From contig NZ_JACJKB010000002.1 in the NCBI RefSeq assembly GCF_016900375.1, forward strand, positions 124,001 to 188,000: a DNA stretch of 64,000 nt, read 5' to 3'. The first letter of the stretch is position 1. Each line of letters begins with the position of its first letter. Shown here piece by piece: positions 1 through 8,194 of this stretch. Under the pieces are notes generated by a model. That model worked only from the letters and a program-made list of their open reading frames with translations, did no database searches and was not told the DNA's origin. Source of the DNA: Collinsella tanakaei (lineage in GTDB: Bacteria > Actinomycetota > Coriobacteriia > Coriobacteriales > Coriobacteriaceae). The position numbers and the translations under genes were made by a program.

Positions 1-1334
1 TCGCTTGCCGTGAGCTCGCCACCCGCCTGCTCCTTCTCGTAGGACAGGCCGGCGCAGCGCTCGCAGAAGCTCTCGAGCTCGCGAATGTTGTTGCCCGAGA
101 TCTCGGCCATATGGCGCAGGTGGTCATCGGTCAGATGACCCTCCTCCATGCCGATGCCGTCGAGCAGCGATGCCCCCGCACCATCGACGGGGCGCGCCGC
201 GACGGCGCGGATGGTGTGCTCGTAGTAGTTCTTGAGGATGGCGTACTTCATCTCAAAGCCCGGTTCAGACACGAGGCACAGCATGCCGGAGTTGAACCGG
301 CTCGTCAGGCGTTCATCCATACCGAGTTTCTTGGGGGCGCGGTCGCTGGCGATGACGATCTTCTTGTTCTCGCGGATGAACTCGTCGACGAGCTGGAAGA
401 AGAACTCGATGGACGCCTGGCGGCCGATGATGTTCTGGATATCGTCGATGATCAGCACGTCGGCGGCGCGGTACTCGCGCATGATCGGTTCGCCCGGCCC
501 GCGCTGCGCACCGAGGTCGCGCATGTAATCGTCGATATACGCCTGGCTGTTGGCGTACTTCACGCGGATGTAGGGCTTCTCGGCGGCAAGGTAGTTCTTG
601 ATGGCGAACAGCAGGTGCGTCTTGCCGAGGCCGGAGTTGCCGTAGATGAAGAGGCTCGTGCACTGGCCGGGCTCCTCGGCGAAGGCGGCGAAGCGCACGG
701 CCGACTGGTAGGCATGCTTGTTCTCGTCGCCGAAGACGAAGTTCTCGAACGTGTACTTGGCGTTGATGCCGACGGCCGGGTAGCTCTCCTCATGGGGCTG
801 CGGTTCCGGCTCGTGCACCGACACGGGCTCAGGCTCGGCCGCCCCGCTCGACTTGAGGTTGGCGATCAGGCGCTTGAACTGGTCGTTCGATATGGTGTTG
901 TTGACGTTCACGCGGTGCCCGTCGCCTGCGTCGGCGGCGAGCATCGGGCCCGTGTGACGTGGCATGTTTGCACCCGAGGCGGTCGCCTTGGCCGGTTCGG
1001 CGGCTGGTTCTGCGGTCCCGCGGGCAACGGGTGCCGCTGCGCCAGCGTTCGCCACCGGCTCGGTGCGCGACGCCGGGGCGCCCGCGACCTGCGGCACGGT
1101 GATGTTCAAGGCGATCGGGGCGAACGCGATCTCCTCCAGATAGCGTTCGATGATCGGCCGCTGCTTCACCAGATACGAGTAGGCGAACCTGCTCGGCGCC
1201 TCGATGGTGAGGGCGTCTTCGGTGAGGTCGGTCGCCCGCGCGCTGGCGAGCATGTTGATCAGCCGCGCATCCATGCCGTCCCGTTGGCAGAACGCGATGG
1301 CGTCGTCGAGGAGCAGTCGTGCCTCGCTCTCCAT
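1..1334 (-). CDS. dnaA: Chromosomal replication initiator DnaA (partial, C-terminus off the left edge)
   Basis: DnaA binds DnaA boxes at oriC, unwinds the origin as an ATP-bound oligomer and loads the helicase. The reverse strand reads openly from an ATG at 1334 to the window edge, giving about 444 residues. Residues 1-80 match the N-terminal interaction domain, about 80-190 is an Ala/Pro/Glu-rich linker, and the AAA+ domain follows with Walker A GNSGLGKT near residues 232-239 and Walker B VLIIDD near 300. Most or all of the C-terminal DNA-binding domain lies outside the window. An A/G-rich stretch (GAAAGG) precedes the start. The gene begins 19 bases after the ATPase-like gene at 1354-2556, so the two are probably co-transcribed. 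Confidence 0.97.
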   Translation of the reverse strand, partial: MESEARLLLDDAIAFCQRDGMDARLINMLASARATDLTEDALTIEAPSRFAYSYLVKQRPIIERYLEEIAFAPIALNITVPQVAGAPASRTEPVANAGAAAPVARGTAEPAAEPAKATASGANMPRHTGPMLAADAGDGHRVNVNNTISNDQFKRLIANLKSSGAAEPEPVSVHEPEPQPHEESYPAVGINAKYTFENFVFGDENKHAYQSAVRFAAFAEEPGQCTSLFIYGNSGLGKTHLLFAIKNYLAAEKPYIRVKYANSQAYIDDYMRDLGAQRGPGEPIMREYRAADVLIIDDIQNIIGRQASIEFFFQLVDEFIRENKKIVIASDRAPKKLGMDERLTSRFNSGMLCLVSEPGFEMKYAILKNYYEHTIRAVAARPVDGAGASLLDGIGMEEGHLTDDHLRHMAEISGNNIRELESFCERCAGLSYEKEQAGGELTAS

Positions 1335-1353
1335 GGTTCACCGGCCTTTCTGT

Positions 1354-2556
1354 TTATATCTGACGGCTTTGGATCCACGCCTGCCCGGCGTCGGTCAAAA
1401 AGCGCTTCTGTCCACGTTTGATAACGAGCCCGACCTGAGCGAGCGCCTCGAGCTCACGCGACCAGGTGGGCGCCGACGATCCGAAGGCACCGGCGAGGTC
1501 GGTGGGGCCGCCGCTTCCGCGCTCTGCCAGGAAGGCGAGTGCCTGCGCCCCGCGCTCGGACACGTAGGGCTCGGCTGCTGCATTCGGAGCGCCCGGCGCG
1601 CCTGCGTAGGGCTGCTGCCATGCCTGCTGTTGAGCGGCGGGATTTTGCCCCCAGGGATTCTGCTGGTACGGCGTCCATCCGCCCTGGCCGGGCCACGGCT
1701 GGGGCGGCTGCGGATAGGGCCATCCCTGCTGATAGGCCGGGTACATCGCCGACTGCATGCCGGGCGCCATCTGGTTCGCCGGCGCTTGCATTCCTGCCTG
1801 GGGATATCCCATGGCCTGGGGTGCGGCAGCTTGACCTGCGGGGATGCCGCCGGGCCCCATCGGCTGTCCAGGCATCGCGCCCGCAGGCGGCATCGGGGAA
1901 GGCATTCCCGCGGCACCGCGCACGGCGCCGCCGCGCGCGCCCGCCCGCTCGATCTCGGCCACGCGCGCAGGGTCGATCGATACGGTGACCACGGTGCCCT
2001 GATGCAGGTTGTCCTCGATGGACACGGCCCCGCCCGCGTTCTCCAGGTACTGCTGGACCATCGGGAAGCCCGCACCCGTGCCGCGGATGTAGCGCTTCTG
2101 GTTGCGGTCGGCGCTCGTCACGCCGAACTCGAACGCCCGCTCCTTGTCCTCGATACCCGGGCCCTGGTCGGCGAAGCGGATCGTATTGCCGTCGTCGAGG
2201 ATGGAGATGATCGGCTCCACGAAGTTCGCGTGGATGAAGTTTTCCACGATCTCGCGGATGACCATGAGCGAGATGCCTCCGCCCTGCTCTTTCATGCAGC
2301 GGTAGACGGTGTTCGTGATCTCCTCGAGGTAGGTTCTGACGTCTTTCGGCGCGATGACGATTACCCGCGGCGTCGAAAGCAGGTCGTCGTAGATGGCGAT
2401 GCGCGTGGCATAGCTGACCTGCGAAGCTACGTCGCCCCCGTTACCCGCGACCTCCTGCGCATCCGCTGCCCGCGCGCCATCGCCGCGCCCGGTTAAGTGC
2501 GCGTTATCTGGAGCGGGGTCTCCGGAGTCCACGAAAGGGTAGAAGTCATCTGACAT
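1354..2556 (-). CDS. GHKL-type ATPase with C-terminal winged-helix region, upstream of dnaA
   Basis: A 400-residue soluble protein. Residues about 60-195 carry a GHKL ATP-binding fold as in histidine kinases and anti-sigma kinases: N box REIVENFIHANF (101-112), G1 box DQGPGIED (130-137) and G2 box GTGAGFPMVQQY (159-170). No dimerisation/phosphoacceptor domain or membrane segment is visible. Residues about 215-330 form a Pro/Gln/Gly/Met-rich linker, and 335-400 look like a winged helix (YVSERGAQALAFLAERG onward, ending in a typical wing). ATP binding plus DNA binding is therefore inferred; the true role is unknown. It lies between the origin-like gap and dnaA in the dnaA transcription direction, which suggests a regulator tied to initiation. 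Confidence 0.8.
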   Translation of the reverse strand: MSDDFYPFVDSGDPAPDNAHLTGRGDGARAADAQEVAGNGGDVASQVSYATRIAIYDDLLSTPRVIVIAPKDVRTYLEEITNTVYRCMKEQGGGISLMVIREIVENFIHANFVEPIISILDDGNTIRFADQGPGIEDKERAFEFGVTSADRNQKRYIRGTGAGFPMVQQYLENAGGAVSIEDNLHQGTVVTVSIDPARVAEIERAGARGGAVRGAAGMPSPMPPAGAMPGQPMGPGGIPAGQAAAPQAMGYPQAGMQAPANQMAPGMQSAMYPAYQQGWPYPQPPQPWPGQGGWTPYQQNPWGQNPAAQQQAWQQPYAGAPGAPNAAAEPYVSERGAQALAFLAERGSGGPTDLAGAFGSSAPTWSRELEALAQVGLVIKRGQKRFLTDAGQAWIQSRQI

Positions 2557-2625
2557 GGGGCATATCGCAATCCTCGAACCTGCGGTGGCACAAGGATATC
2601 AGCTCGCCACGCCCGCCCGCGCAGC

Positions 2626-2654
2626 TTTCAACAACTTTTCCCAACTTGTTGAAA
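2626..2654. repeat. Inverted repeat in the origin-like gap
   Basis: Perfect 9-base arms TTTCAACAA (2626-2634) and TTGTTGAAA (2646-2654) around an 11-base spacer. It sits about 20 bases from the first DnaA box and could be an operator or an origin-binding site. Confidence 0.6.
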
Positions 2655-2676
2655 ACTGTCGCAAACGAATGAAAAG

Positions 2677-2685
2677 TTATTCACA
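2677..2685 (+). promoter_or_regulatory. DnaA box TTATTCACA
   Basis: Matches the relaxed DnaA-box consensus TTATNCACA at every fixed position. Confidence 0.65.
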
Positions 2686-2699
2686 GTTTCCCCGCTGCC

Positions 2700-2708
2700 T
2701 GTGGAAAA
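2700..2708 (-). promoter_or_regulatory. DnaA box TTTTCCACA
   Basis: Reads TTTTCCACA on the minus strand, one mismatch from TTATCCACA, 14 bases from the box at 2677-2685 and in the opposite orientation. Confidence 0.6.
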
Positions 2709-2905
2709 GTCTCTGAAAGAATCTGAAAACTTGTCGAGTCGGTTGCACGATGTATGAAGGGTTCGCGCGGAGATGAAAACTAAACGTGCTTTTAGCTCGC
2801 ATTCATTGACATCGCCGCACCATATTCCCTACAATCTCTAAGCTCACGAGTCTATACCGTGCATATCGCACTGAAAGCACTAAACGCAGCAGGAGGATGT
2901 CAACC

Positions 2906-3049
2906 ATGAAGCGTACGTACCAGCCTAACAAGCGTAAGCGCGCCAAGACCCACGGCTTCCGCGCCCGTATGGCCACCAAGGGCGGCCGTGCCGTGCTCGC
3001 CCGTCGTCGCGCCAAGGGCCGCAAGCGTCTTACCGTTAGCGATAACTAA
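2906..3049 (+). CDS. rpmH: 50S ribosomal protein bL34
   Basis: A 47-residue, very basic protein starting [18 protein letters not shown], the hallmark of bL34, and ending in the usual [11 protein letters not shown] stretch. It is part of the large ribosomal subunit and binds 23S rRNA. A strong AGGAGG lies at 2891-2896. It is the first gene of the plus-strand run rpmH-rnpA-yidD-yidC-jag, diverging from the dnaA side, as in most bacteria. Confidence 0.98.
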   Translation: MKRTYQPNKRKRAKTHGFRARMATKGGRAVLARRRAKGRKRLTVSDN

Positions 3050-3064
3050 GACAATGCGTCTCGC

Positions 3065-3403
3065 ATGAGGACGATTAAGTCTCGATTGGATTTCGAGCGC
3101 GTCTTCCATCAGGGTAAAAGCTTCAAGCATCCCCTGATGCGTATGATTGCATGCGAATCCGTGAACGAAGGCGATCCGGGGCGGGTCGCCTTCGTTGCTG
3201 CAAAACGTCTTGGCTGTGCCGTCGTGCGCAACCGTTCCAAGCGCGTTTTGCGCGAGGCCGCCCGGTCCTGCGGGTTTCCCAGGCCGGGCTACGATGTCAT
3301 CCTGTTCGCGACGCATCGGTCGCGAACGTCTACGCCATGCGAGCTGCAAGCCGCCCTCACCACGCTGTGCTCACGGGCAGGCTTAGATGGACAACAGAGG
3401 TAA
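3065..3403 (+). CDS. rnpA: Ribonuclease P protein component
   Basis: A 112-residue basic protein that binds RNase P RNA and helps mature tRNA 5' ends. It opens [19 protein letters not shown] and carries the RNR signature as [10 protein letters not shown] near residues 57-66, where the family has its conserved RNA-binding helix. It begins 15 bases after rpmH with no clear ribosome-binding site, so translational coupling is likely, and its end overlaps the start of yidD by 17 bases. Confidence 0.96.
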   Translation: MRTIKSRLDFERVFHQGKSFKHPLMRMIACESVNEGDPGRVAFVAAKRLGCAVVRNRSKRVLREAARSCGFPRPGYDVILFATHRSRTSTPCELQAALTTLCSRAGLDGQQR

Positions 3404-3629
3404 CGTGCTTGCGCACCTGCCGCGACGCCTCGCCGTCGCTGCGGTGCGCTTTTACCAAAGAGCCATCTCGCCGCTTTTGCCCAACGCCTGCATCTACACG
3501 CCCTCGTGTTCCCAGTACACCCTCGAGGCCATCCAGAAATACGGTGCGCTCAAGGGCTGCTGGCTAGGGTTTCGCCGCATTCTGCGCTGTAACCCCTTCC
3601 ACGAGGGCGGTTACGATCCCGTGCCGTAA
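3387..3629 (+). CDS. yidD: Membrane protein insertion efficiency factor YidD
   Basis: An 80-residue protein of the YidD family. It shows the family pattern [29 protein letters not shown] with the conserved cysteines and the distal [20 protein letters not shown]. YidD has an N-terminal amphipathic segment at the inner face of the membrane and assists YidC-mediated insertion. It overlaps rnpA by 17 bases and precedes yidC by 30 bases, the standard order. Confidence 0.96.
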   Translation: MDNRGNVLAHLPRRLAVAAVRFYQRAISPLLPNACIYTPSCSQYTLEAIQKYGALKGCWLGFRRILRCNPFHEGGYDPVP

Positions 3630-3659
3630 CACGGCGCCTTACGTTCGGAGGTTTTACAC

Positions 3660-4430
3660 ATGTGGGACTGGATAGTCAACATCCTCTTCCAGGTACTGAA
3701 GCTCATTCAGGGTTTCGCAGTTGACTGGGGCCTTTCGATCATCATCTTGGTGGTCATCATCCGTCTGCTGCTGACCCCGCTGATGGTCAAGTCGTCCAAG
3801 TCGACGGCTCGTATGCAGGTGCTGCAGCCCAAGATGATGGAGATCCAGGAGCGCTATGCCGACGATCCCCAGCGTCAGGCCGAGGAGATGCAGAAGTTCT
3901 ACTCCGAGAACAAGTTCAACCCGTTCGGCGGGTGCCTGCCGCTTCTCATCCAGATGCCCGTCCTGTTCGCCCTGTTCACGCTGCTGAACAACCTTCCGCA
4001 GTACTTCTCGGGCGAGAACTTCTCGTTCTACAACATCCTGCCCGACCTGCAGGCTACGCCTGCCGGCACGATGGGCGAGGGCCTGGCTGTCGCGGCTCCC
4101 TACCTGATCGCCCTGATCCTGTTCGCCGTCCTCACGCTGATCCCGCAGCTGTATATGTCTCGCAACCAGACCGGCCAGCAGGCCCAGACCATGCGCATGA
4201 CCGCCCTGATCATGACCGTCATGATGCTCTGGATCGGCTGGGGCCTGCCCGCGGGCGTTCTTCTGTACTACGACGTCTCGTCGCTGTGGCAGGTCGCCCA
4301 GCAGCTCTTCGTGACCCAGAAGGTCATCGAGAAGGCGAAGGCCGAGGAGGAGGAGCGCATGGCGAATGCTCCTATCGAGGTCAACGTCGTGCGTCGCGAG
4401 CGCAAGCAGCGTCCGCACAAGAAGAACTAG
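3660..4430 (+). CDS. yidC: YidC/Oxa1-type membrane protein insertase
   Basis: A 256-residue multi-spanning membrane protein that inserts and folds membrane proteins with or without SecYEG. Length and layout fit the short Gram-positive form lacking a large periplasmic domain: first membrane segment about residues 19-42, a basic cytoplasmic hairpin with KSTARMQVLQPKMMEIQERY, then FNPFGGCLPLLIQMPVLFAL and two further hydrophobic segments. The C-terminus is basic (RRERKQRPHKKN), typical for ribosome contact. GGAGG at 3647-3651 sets the start. Confidence 0.96.
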   Translation: MWDWIVNILFQVLKLIQGFAVDWGLSIIILVVIIRLLLTPLMVKSSKSTARMQVLQPKMMEIQERYADDPQRQAEEMQKFYSENKFNPFGGCLPLLIQMPVLFALFTLLNNLPQYFSGENFSFYNILPDLQATPAGTMGEGLAVAAPYLIALILFAVLTLIPQLYMSRNQTGQQAQTMRMTALIMTVMMLWIGWGLPAGVLLYYDVSSLWQVAQQLFVTQKVIEKAKAEEEERMANAPIEVNVVRRERKQRPHKKN

Positions 4431-4469
4431 CCTGAACAGTAATTAGGTACCTAACTAATGGAGTATGAC

Positions 4470-5024
4470 ATGACTGACGAGCTTCAAGAGGTAACCGAGG
4501 AAGTTGGCGGTCCGTACGCTCAGATCGCCGAGCGCTACAAGGCGGGGGAGGAGCTCTCCGACGAGGAGCTCGATGCCATCGCCGATCTCGCCGTCTCCGT
4601 TCTTCGCGACCTTCTGTTCTACTTTGACGCCCAGGATTCTCCCATCGATGAGTATGATGGGGACGAGGGGGAGCTTATCCTCGACGTCACCGCGCCCGAT
4701 CTGGCGGTGCTCATCGGTCGTCACGGCAAGACCCTGGAGTCGCTTCAGACCCTCTTCTCGCTGCTGGTTAGCCGCAAGCTCGGGTTCCGCTATCCCGTTG
4801 CCGTGGACGTCGAGGGCTATAAGAGCCGCCGTCACGACAAGGTGATCTCGATGGCCCACAACGCTGCCTCCCGCGCTGTGCGTCAGCATTCCTCCGTTTC
4901 GCTACCGCCCATGAGCGCGTACGAGCGCCGTCTGGTGCATATCGCGCTGCGCGATAACGCCCGCGTGGATACGCACTCCGAGGGCTCCGATCCCGAGCGC
5001 CGCGTTGTCATCACGCTTCGCTAG
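4470..5024 (+). CDS. jag: RNA-binding protein KhpB/Jag (KH and R3H domains)
   Basis: An RNA-binding protein of the Jag/KhpB family, linked in Gram-positives to cell elongation and small-RNA function. An acidic N-terminal part is followed by a KH-like domain with APDLAVLIGRHGKTLESLQ and a C-terminal R3H domain (PPMSAYERRLVHIALRDN). I chose the ATG at 4470, preceded by GGAG at 4460-4463 with 6-base spacing; an in-frame ATG at 4458 would add four residues. It follows yidC by 39 bases, and a terminator closes the operon. Confidence 0.94.
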   Translation: MTDELQEVTEEVGGPYAQIAERYKAGEELSDEELDAIADLAVSVLRDLLFYFDAQDSPIDEYDGDEGELILDVTAPDLAVLIGRHGKTLESLQTLFSLLVSRKLGFRYPVAVDVEGYKSRRHDKVISMAHNAASRAVRQHSSVSLPPMSAYERRLVHIALRDNARVDTHSEGSDPERRVVITLR

Positions 5025-5044
5025 TTTTCTTAGGAACTGGATCG

Positions 5045-5079
5045 AAGGGGTATGTCACCGACATGCCCCTTCTTTTTTG
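5045..5079 (+). terminator. Rho-independent terminator after jag
   Basis: Arms 5045-5056 and 5060-5071 pair over 12 positions with one G-T pair around a 3-base loop, followed by a T-rich run. Confidence 0.9.
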
Positions 5080-5142
5080 TCAAAACTTCTTGTTACACTG
5101 ATTTCTGTCGGAACATAAGGTTTGTAAGGTGAGGTCGCTGCC

Positions 5143-5913
5143 ATGTCCGATACACCCAATCGCACAATCCTGCTTCACGATCTGGATGTCGATGCTTCCC
5201 GCTTCGATAGTCTGAAGATTCGGCTTCGCTCTCTTGCCCAAGAGGTCGGTGTCTCGCTCGAAGATGATCAGGCGCGACTTTGCCTGGAGCATCTGCTGTA
5301 CGTCGACCAGGTGAATGCCTATATCAACCTGACGCGCATCACCGATCTCGATGATGCCGTCGTGCTGCATATTGTCGACTCGCTGACGCTTGTTCCCTAT
5401 ATCGCTGCTGACGTGTATTCGTTTGTGGATATGGGTACCGGTGCTGGTTTTCCGGGTGTGCCTTTGGGCGTGGTTTCCGGTCAAGCGGGTTACCTTCTTG
5501 ACTCGGTGGGGAAGAAGGTCAACGCTGTGAACGCAATCGTTCAGAAGCTCGGCCTCGATAGGCTCACTGCCGTCCACAGCCGCCTGGAGACGTATGGCAA
5601 GGAGCACCGCGGATCTGCCGATCTTGTTGTGGCTCGTGCGCTTGCCCAGCTTCCGATTCTGCTCGAGTACGCTTCGCCGATTCTGAAGCACGGGGGACAG
5701 CTTCTTGTCTCCAAGGGGAACCCGACTGATGATGAGGTGCAGCATGGTCGTGCTGCTGCCAAGCTCTGTGGGTTCGAGCTTGTTGATGTTCACCGTATCG
5801 AGCTTCCCGAAGGTTATGGTCATCGAGAGATCTGCGACTTCAGATTGCTTCACAAGCCTTCGGTGAAGCTACCTCGTGCCGATGGCATGGCAAAGCGCCA
5901 GCCACTCGGTTAA
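5143..5913 (+). CDS. rsmG: 16S rRNA (guanine-527-N7)-methyltransferase RsmG
   Basis: A 256-residue SAM-dependent methyltransferase that makes m7G527 in 16S rRNA. The SAM-binding motif I is seen as FVDMGTGAGFPGVPLG near residues 93-108, and the RsmG signatures NLTRITDLDDAVVLHIVDSL and DLVVARALAQLPILLEYASP follow. About 30 extra N-terminal residues precede the usual family start. It sits between jag and parA, the conserved context, and has its own terminators on both sides. Confidence 0.95.
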   Translation: MSDTPNRTILLHDLDVDASRFDSLKIRLRSLAQEVGVSLEDDQARLCLEHLLYVDQVNAYINLTRITDLDDAVVLHIVDSLTLVPYIAADVYSFVDMGTGAGFPGVPLGVVSGQAGYLLDSVGKKVNAVNAIVQKLGLDRLTAVHSRLETYGKEHRGSADLVVARALAQLPILLEYASPILKHGGQLLVSKGNPTDDEVQHGRAAAKLCGFELVDVHRIELPEGYGHREICDFRLLHKPSVKLPRADGMAKRQPLG

Positions 5914-5924
5914 GGGATATTCCA

Positions 5925-5963
5925 GTGAAAGGGCCAGATTTGCATCTGGCCCTTTCACTTTTA
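5925..5963 (+). terminator. Strong terminator after rsmG
   Basis: Perfect 15-base arms (5925-5939 and 5944-5958) with a 4-base loop and a short T run; it ends at the first parS site. Confidence 0.93.
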
Positions 5964-5977
5964 GTTTCACGTGAAAC
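5964..5977. promoter_or_regulatory. parS site 1
   Basis: Exact palindrome GTTTCACGTGAAAC, the ParB binding site; first of four identical copies upstream of parA-parB. Confidence 0.96.
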
Positions 5978-5984
5978 ATCAACG

Positions 5985-6056
5985 TTGGCCTCTTCCGGCT
6001 ACGTCCCCAATGAGGCCATCTTTGGCCTTATTGGGGACGTAGCCGGAAGAGGCCAA
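5985..6056. repeat. 72-base near-perfect hairpin between parS sites
   Basis: Two 33-base arms (5985-6017 and 6024-6056) are reverse complements with a single mismatch around a 6-base loop. It is not followed by a T run and follows an already complete terminator, so it is probably not a terminator. It lies 7 bases after parS site 1. No second copy was seen in the window. Confidence 0.9.
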
Positions 6057-6180
6057 GTATAAAGCTGGTCGTGTTTGGCTTGAGAGCTCGTTCTATTAAT
6101 ATGCGTGCTACATCGGCGATGCAATCAAGAGAGCCTGCTGATCACCTGATGTCGAAAATCAAAGTTTCCGGCGACTTCTG

Positions 6181-6194
6181 GTTTCACGTGAAAC
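6181..6194. promoter_or_regulatory. parS site 2
   Basis: Exact GTTTCACGTGAAAC. Confidence 0.96.
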
Positions 6195-6395
6195 GATGAC
6201 GGTGTATGAGAGTGTTGTTATGAGCTCATATATCTAGCAGAGCATGTTGAAGCAATACACGCGGTACGTCGTACATGAGGAATCTGAGGTTCAAATACGA
6301 CTCCCGTATCACCACTGCAAATCGCAATCCAATCTCAGCTCTCATCAATGTCTTTGAGATAGTTCAGAATGCCTCTCACGGACGCTTGCGCTTGG

Positions 6396-6409
6396 GTTTC
6401 ACGTGAAAC
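6396..6409. promoter_or_regulatory. parS site 3
   Basis: Exact GTTTCACGTGAAAC, extended by a 3' CA. Confidence 0.96.
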
Positions 6410-6448
6410 ATAATGAACGATGGAACGCGTGGGTGAGAATCGACACAT

Positions 6449-6462
6449 GTTTCACGTGAAAC
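6449..6462. promoter_or_regulatory. parS site 4
   Basis: Exact GTTTCACGTGAAAC with a leading T; it lies 43 bases before the parA start, so ParB bound here could also repress parAB transcription. Confidence 0.96.
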
Positions 6463-6504
6463 GCGCTTTCAGCACTGTAGACAATTCGTACCAAGGAGGG
6501 CGCA

Positions 6505-7311
6505 GTGGGATTCAGGGATACCAAACGCTCTAAATCCGGCATCAGCACACGCGTGATTTCGATCATCAACCAAAAAGGCGGCGTCGGAAAGTCAACGACT
6601 GCTGTCAATCTAGCAGCTGCCTTGGGAGAGCTCAATTACAAGGTGCTGGTTGTCGATTTCGACCCGCAGGGAAACACGACGAGCGGACTCGGTGTCGAGA
6701 AGGAGCAACTCGATCATTGCATCTACGACGCGCTGCTTCACGATGTGCCGGTTGAGGATATTATCCAGGACACCGAGTGCAAGAAGGTGTACGTGGTGCC
6801 TGCGACGATCCAGCTTGCGGGTGCAGAAATCGAGCTCGTTTCGACCATGGCGCGCGAAACGAGGCTGAAGGATCTTCTCGAGCCAGTAATCGATGAGTTT
6901 GATTTCATCTTTATCGATTGTCCACCCTCGCTCGGTCTGCTCACCATCAACGCTTTGACTGCAGCCGATAGCGTGCTGATTCCCATCCAGTGCGAGTACT
7001 ACGCGCTCGAGGGCGTTACGAAGCTGCTCGAGTCGATGAAGATGGTCAAGTCGCGTATCAACAAGAAGCTCGAGACCTTTGGCGTACTTATGACCATGCA
7101 CGACAGTAGGACCTCGCTTTCGAACCAAGTGGTGGATGAGGTTAAGGGTTACTTCGGCGATCTTGCGTTCAAGACGTGCATTCCGCGTTCGGTGAAGGTT
7201 TCCGAGGCTCCGTCGTTCGGCATGCCGGTCGTGACGTATGCACCCACCAATAAGGGTGCTCTGGCATACAAGGCTCTTGCGAAAGAGGTGGTGAAGCGTG
7301 CCAAGTCCTAA
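6505..7311 (+). CDS. parA: Chromosome partitioning ATPase ParA (Soj)
   Basis: A 268-residue Walker-type ATPase that binds nucleoid DNA when ATP-bound and moves ParB-parS complexes. The deviant Walker A KGGVGKSTT lies near residues 24-32, motif DFDPQGNTTSGLG near 51-63 and Walker B FIFIDCPPSLG near 132-142. A GTG start at 6505 follows a good GGAGGG. It has about 15 extra N-terminal residues before ISIINQKGG. It overlaps parB by 14 bases, so the two are translated together. Confidence 0.97.
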   Translation: MGFRDTKRSKSGISTRVISIINQKGGVGKSTTAVNLAAALGELNYKVLVVDFDPQGNTTSGLGVEKEQLDHCIYDALLHDVPVEDIIQDTECKKVYVVPATIQLAGAEIELVSTMARETRLKDLLEPVIDEFDFIFIDCPPSLGLLTINALTAADSVLIPIQCEYYALEGVTKLLESMKMVKSRINKKLETFGVLMTMHDSRTSLSNQVVDEVKGYFGDLAFKTCIPRSVKVSEAPSFGMPVVTYAPTNKGALAYKALAKEVVKRAKS

Positions 7312-8194
7312 GAAGAAGGCGCTCGGCCGTGGCTTGGGTTCCCTCATTCAGGAGGCTCAGACTGAAGCCGGTAGCAATCAGCAGGATCGCCAAGAGACCA
7401 TGGTCTCCATCGAGGACATCCATCCGAATCCCCATCAGCCCCGTACCCACTTCAACGAGACCGAACTCGAGGAGCTGAGCGAGTCCATTCGCAGCCATGG
7501 CGTTCTCCAGCCTCTGCTGGTGCGCAAGGACGATAAGGGCTATGAGATCATCGCGGGTGAGCGACGCTACCAAGCGTCCAAGATCGCTGGCGTGACTGAG
7601 GTCCCCGTCGTGGTCCGTGAGGTCGACGACAACGAGATGCTCGAACTTGCCCTCATCGAGAATCTTCAGCGCTCCGACCTCAATCCTATCGAAGAGGCAA
7701 AGGGCTATCGCAAGCTGATTCAGGCGACTGGTATGACGCAAGAGGCTCTCTCAAAAGCGGTCTCCAAGTCGAGGTCTGCCATCACCAACTCGCTGCGCCT
7801 GCTCGATTTGCCGCAGCGCGTTCAGGACCTTCTGTTCGAGGGTAAGCTGACTGCCGGACATGCACGTGCCATCCTTGCAGTGCCGTACGAGGAAGCGCGT
7901 ATCAAGCTGGCGGAGAAAGTGGTTGCTGAGGGTCTGTCCGTTCGTGCGACAGAAAACCTTGCTCCATTGTTTTCGGTCGGAGATACGCCAAAAGCCCCTC
8001 GTCCGGTCACGCCGCAGTCGTTTAAGAAGGCTGCGCGTATGCTTCGCCAGGTTTTCAATACCAACGTGAAAGTTAAGTCCTCCCGTGGCAAGAATAAGAT
8101 CGAGATCGAATTCAAGGACGAGGACGAGCTCGCGAACATCATGAATCGCGTGCTCTCCGATATGAAGCCTTCGGAGGTGGAGGATGAAGAGTAG
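7298..8194 (+). CDS. parB: Chromosome partitioning protein ParB (Spo0J)
   Basis: A 298-residue parS-binding CTP-dependent clamp. It opens KKKALGRGLGSLI, has the ParB N-terminal domain with the GERRYQASKIAG CTP-binding motif near residues 87-98 and ENLQRSDLNPIEEA near 124-137, then a helix-turn-helix (ALSKAVSKSRSAITNSLRLL). The C-terminal part is basic and ends acidic. Its targets are probably the four parS sites upstream of parA. GTG start inside the parA end; it overlaps the next small gene by 11 bases. Confidence 0.97.
   Translation: MPSPKKKALGRGLGSLIQEAQTEAGSNQQDRQETMVSIEDIHPNPHQPRTHFNETELEELSESIRSHGVLQPLLVRKDDKGYEIIAGERRYQASKIAGVTEVPVVVREVDDNEMLELALIENLQRSDLNPIEEAKGYRKLIQATGMTQEALSKAVSKSRSAITNSLRLLDLPQRVQDLLFEGKLTAGHARAILAVPYEEARIKLAEKVVAEGLSVRATENLAPLFSVGDTPKAPRPVTPQSFKKAARMLRQVFNTNVKVKSSRGKNKIEIEFKDEDELANIMNRVLSDMKPSEVEDEE

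Larger units (their letters stand above)
2557..2905. other. Probable oriC segment / divergent promoter gap
   Basis: A 349-base gap between the divergent dnaA-side operon and rpmH. It is visibly AT-richer than the neighbours and holds two DnaA-box-like 9-mers (2677-2685 and 2700-2708) and a 9-base inverted repeat (2626-2654). Gene order around it is that of many bacterial origins. Only two good boxes are visible, so further origin elements may lie beyond dnaA, outside the window. Confidence 0.6.
6057..6504. other. Gene-free parS region upstream of parA
   Basis: About 450 bases with no convincing gene, more AT-rich than the surroundings. It contains parS sites 2-4 and, close to parA, the GGAGGG ribosome-binding site at 6498-6503 region. 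No further clear signal was recognised. Confidence 0.6.
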
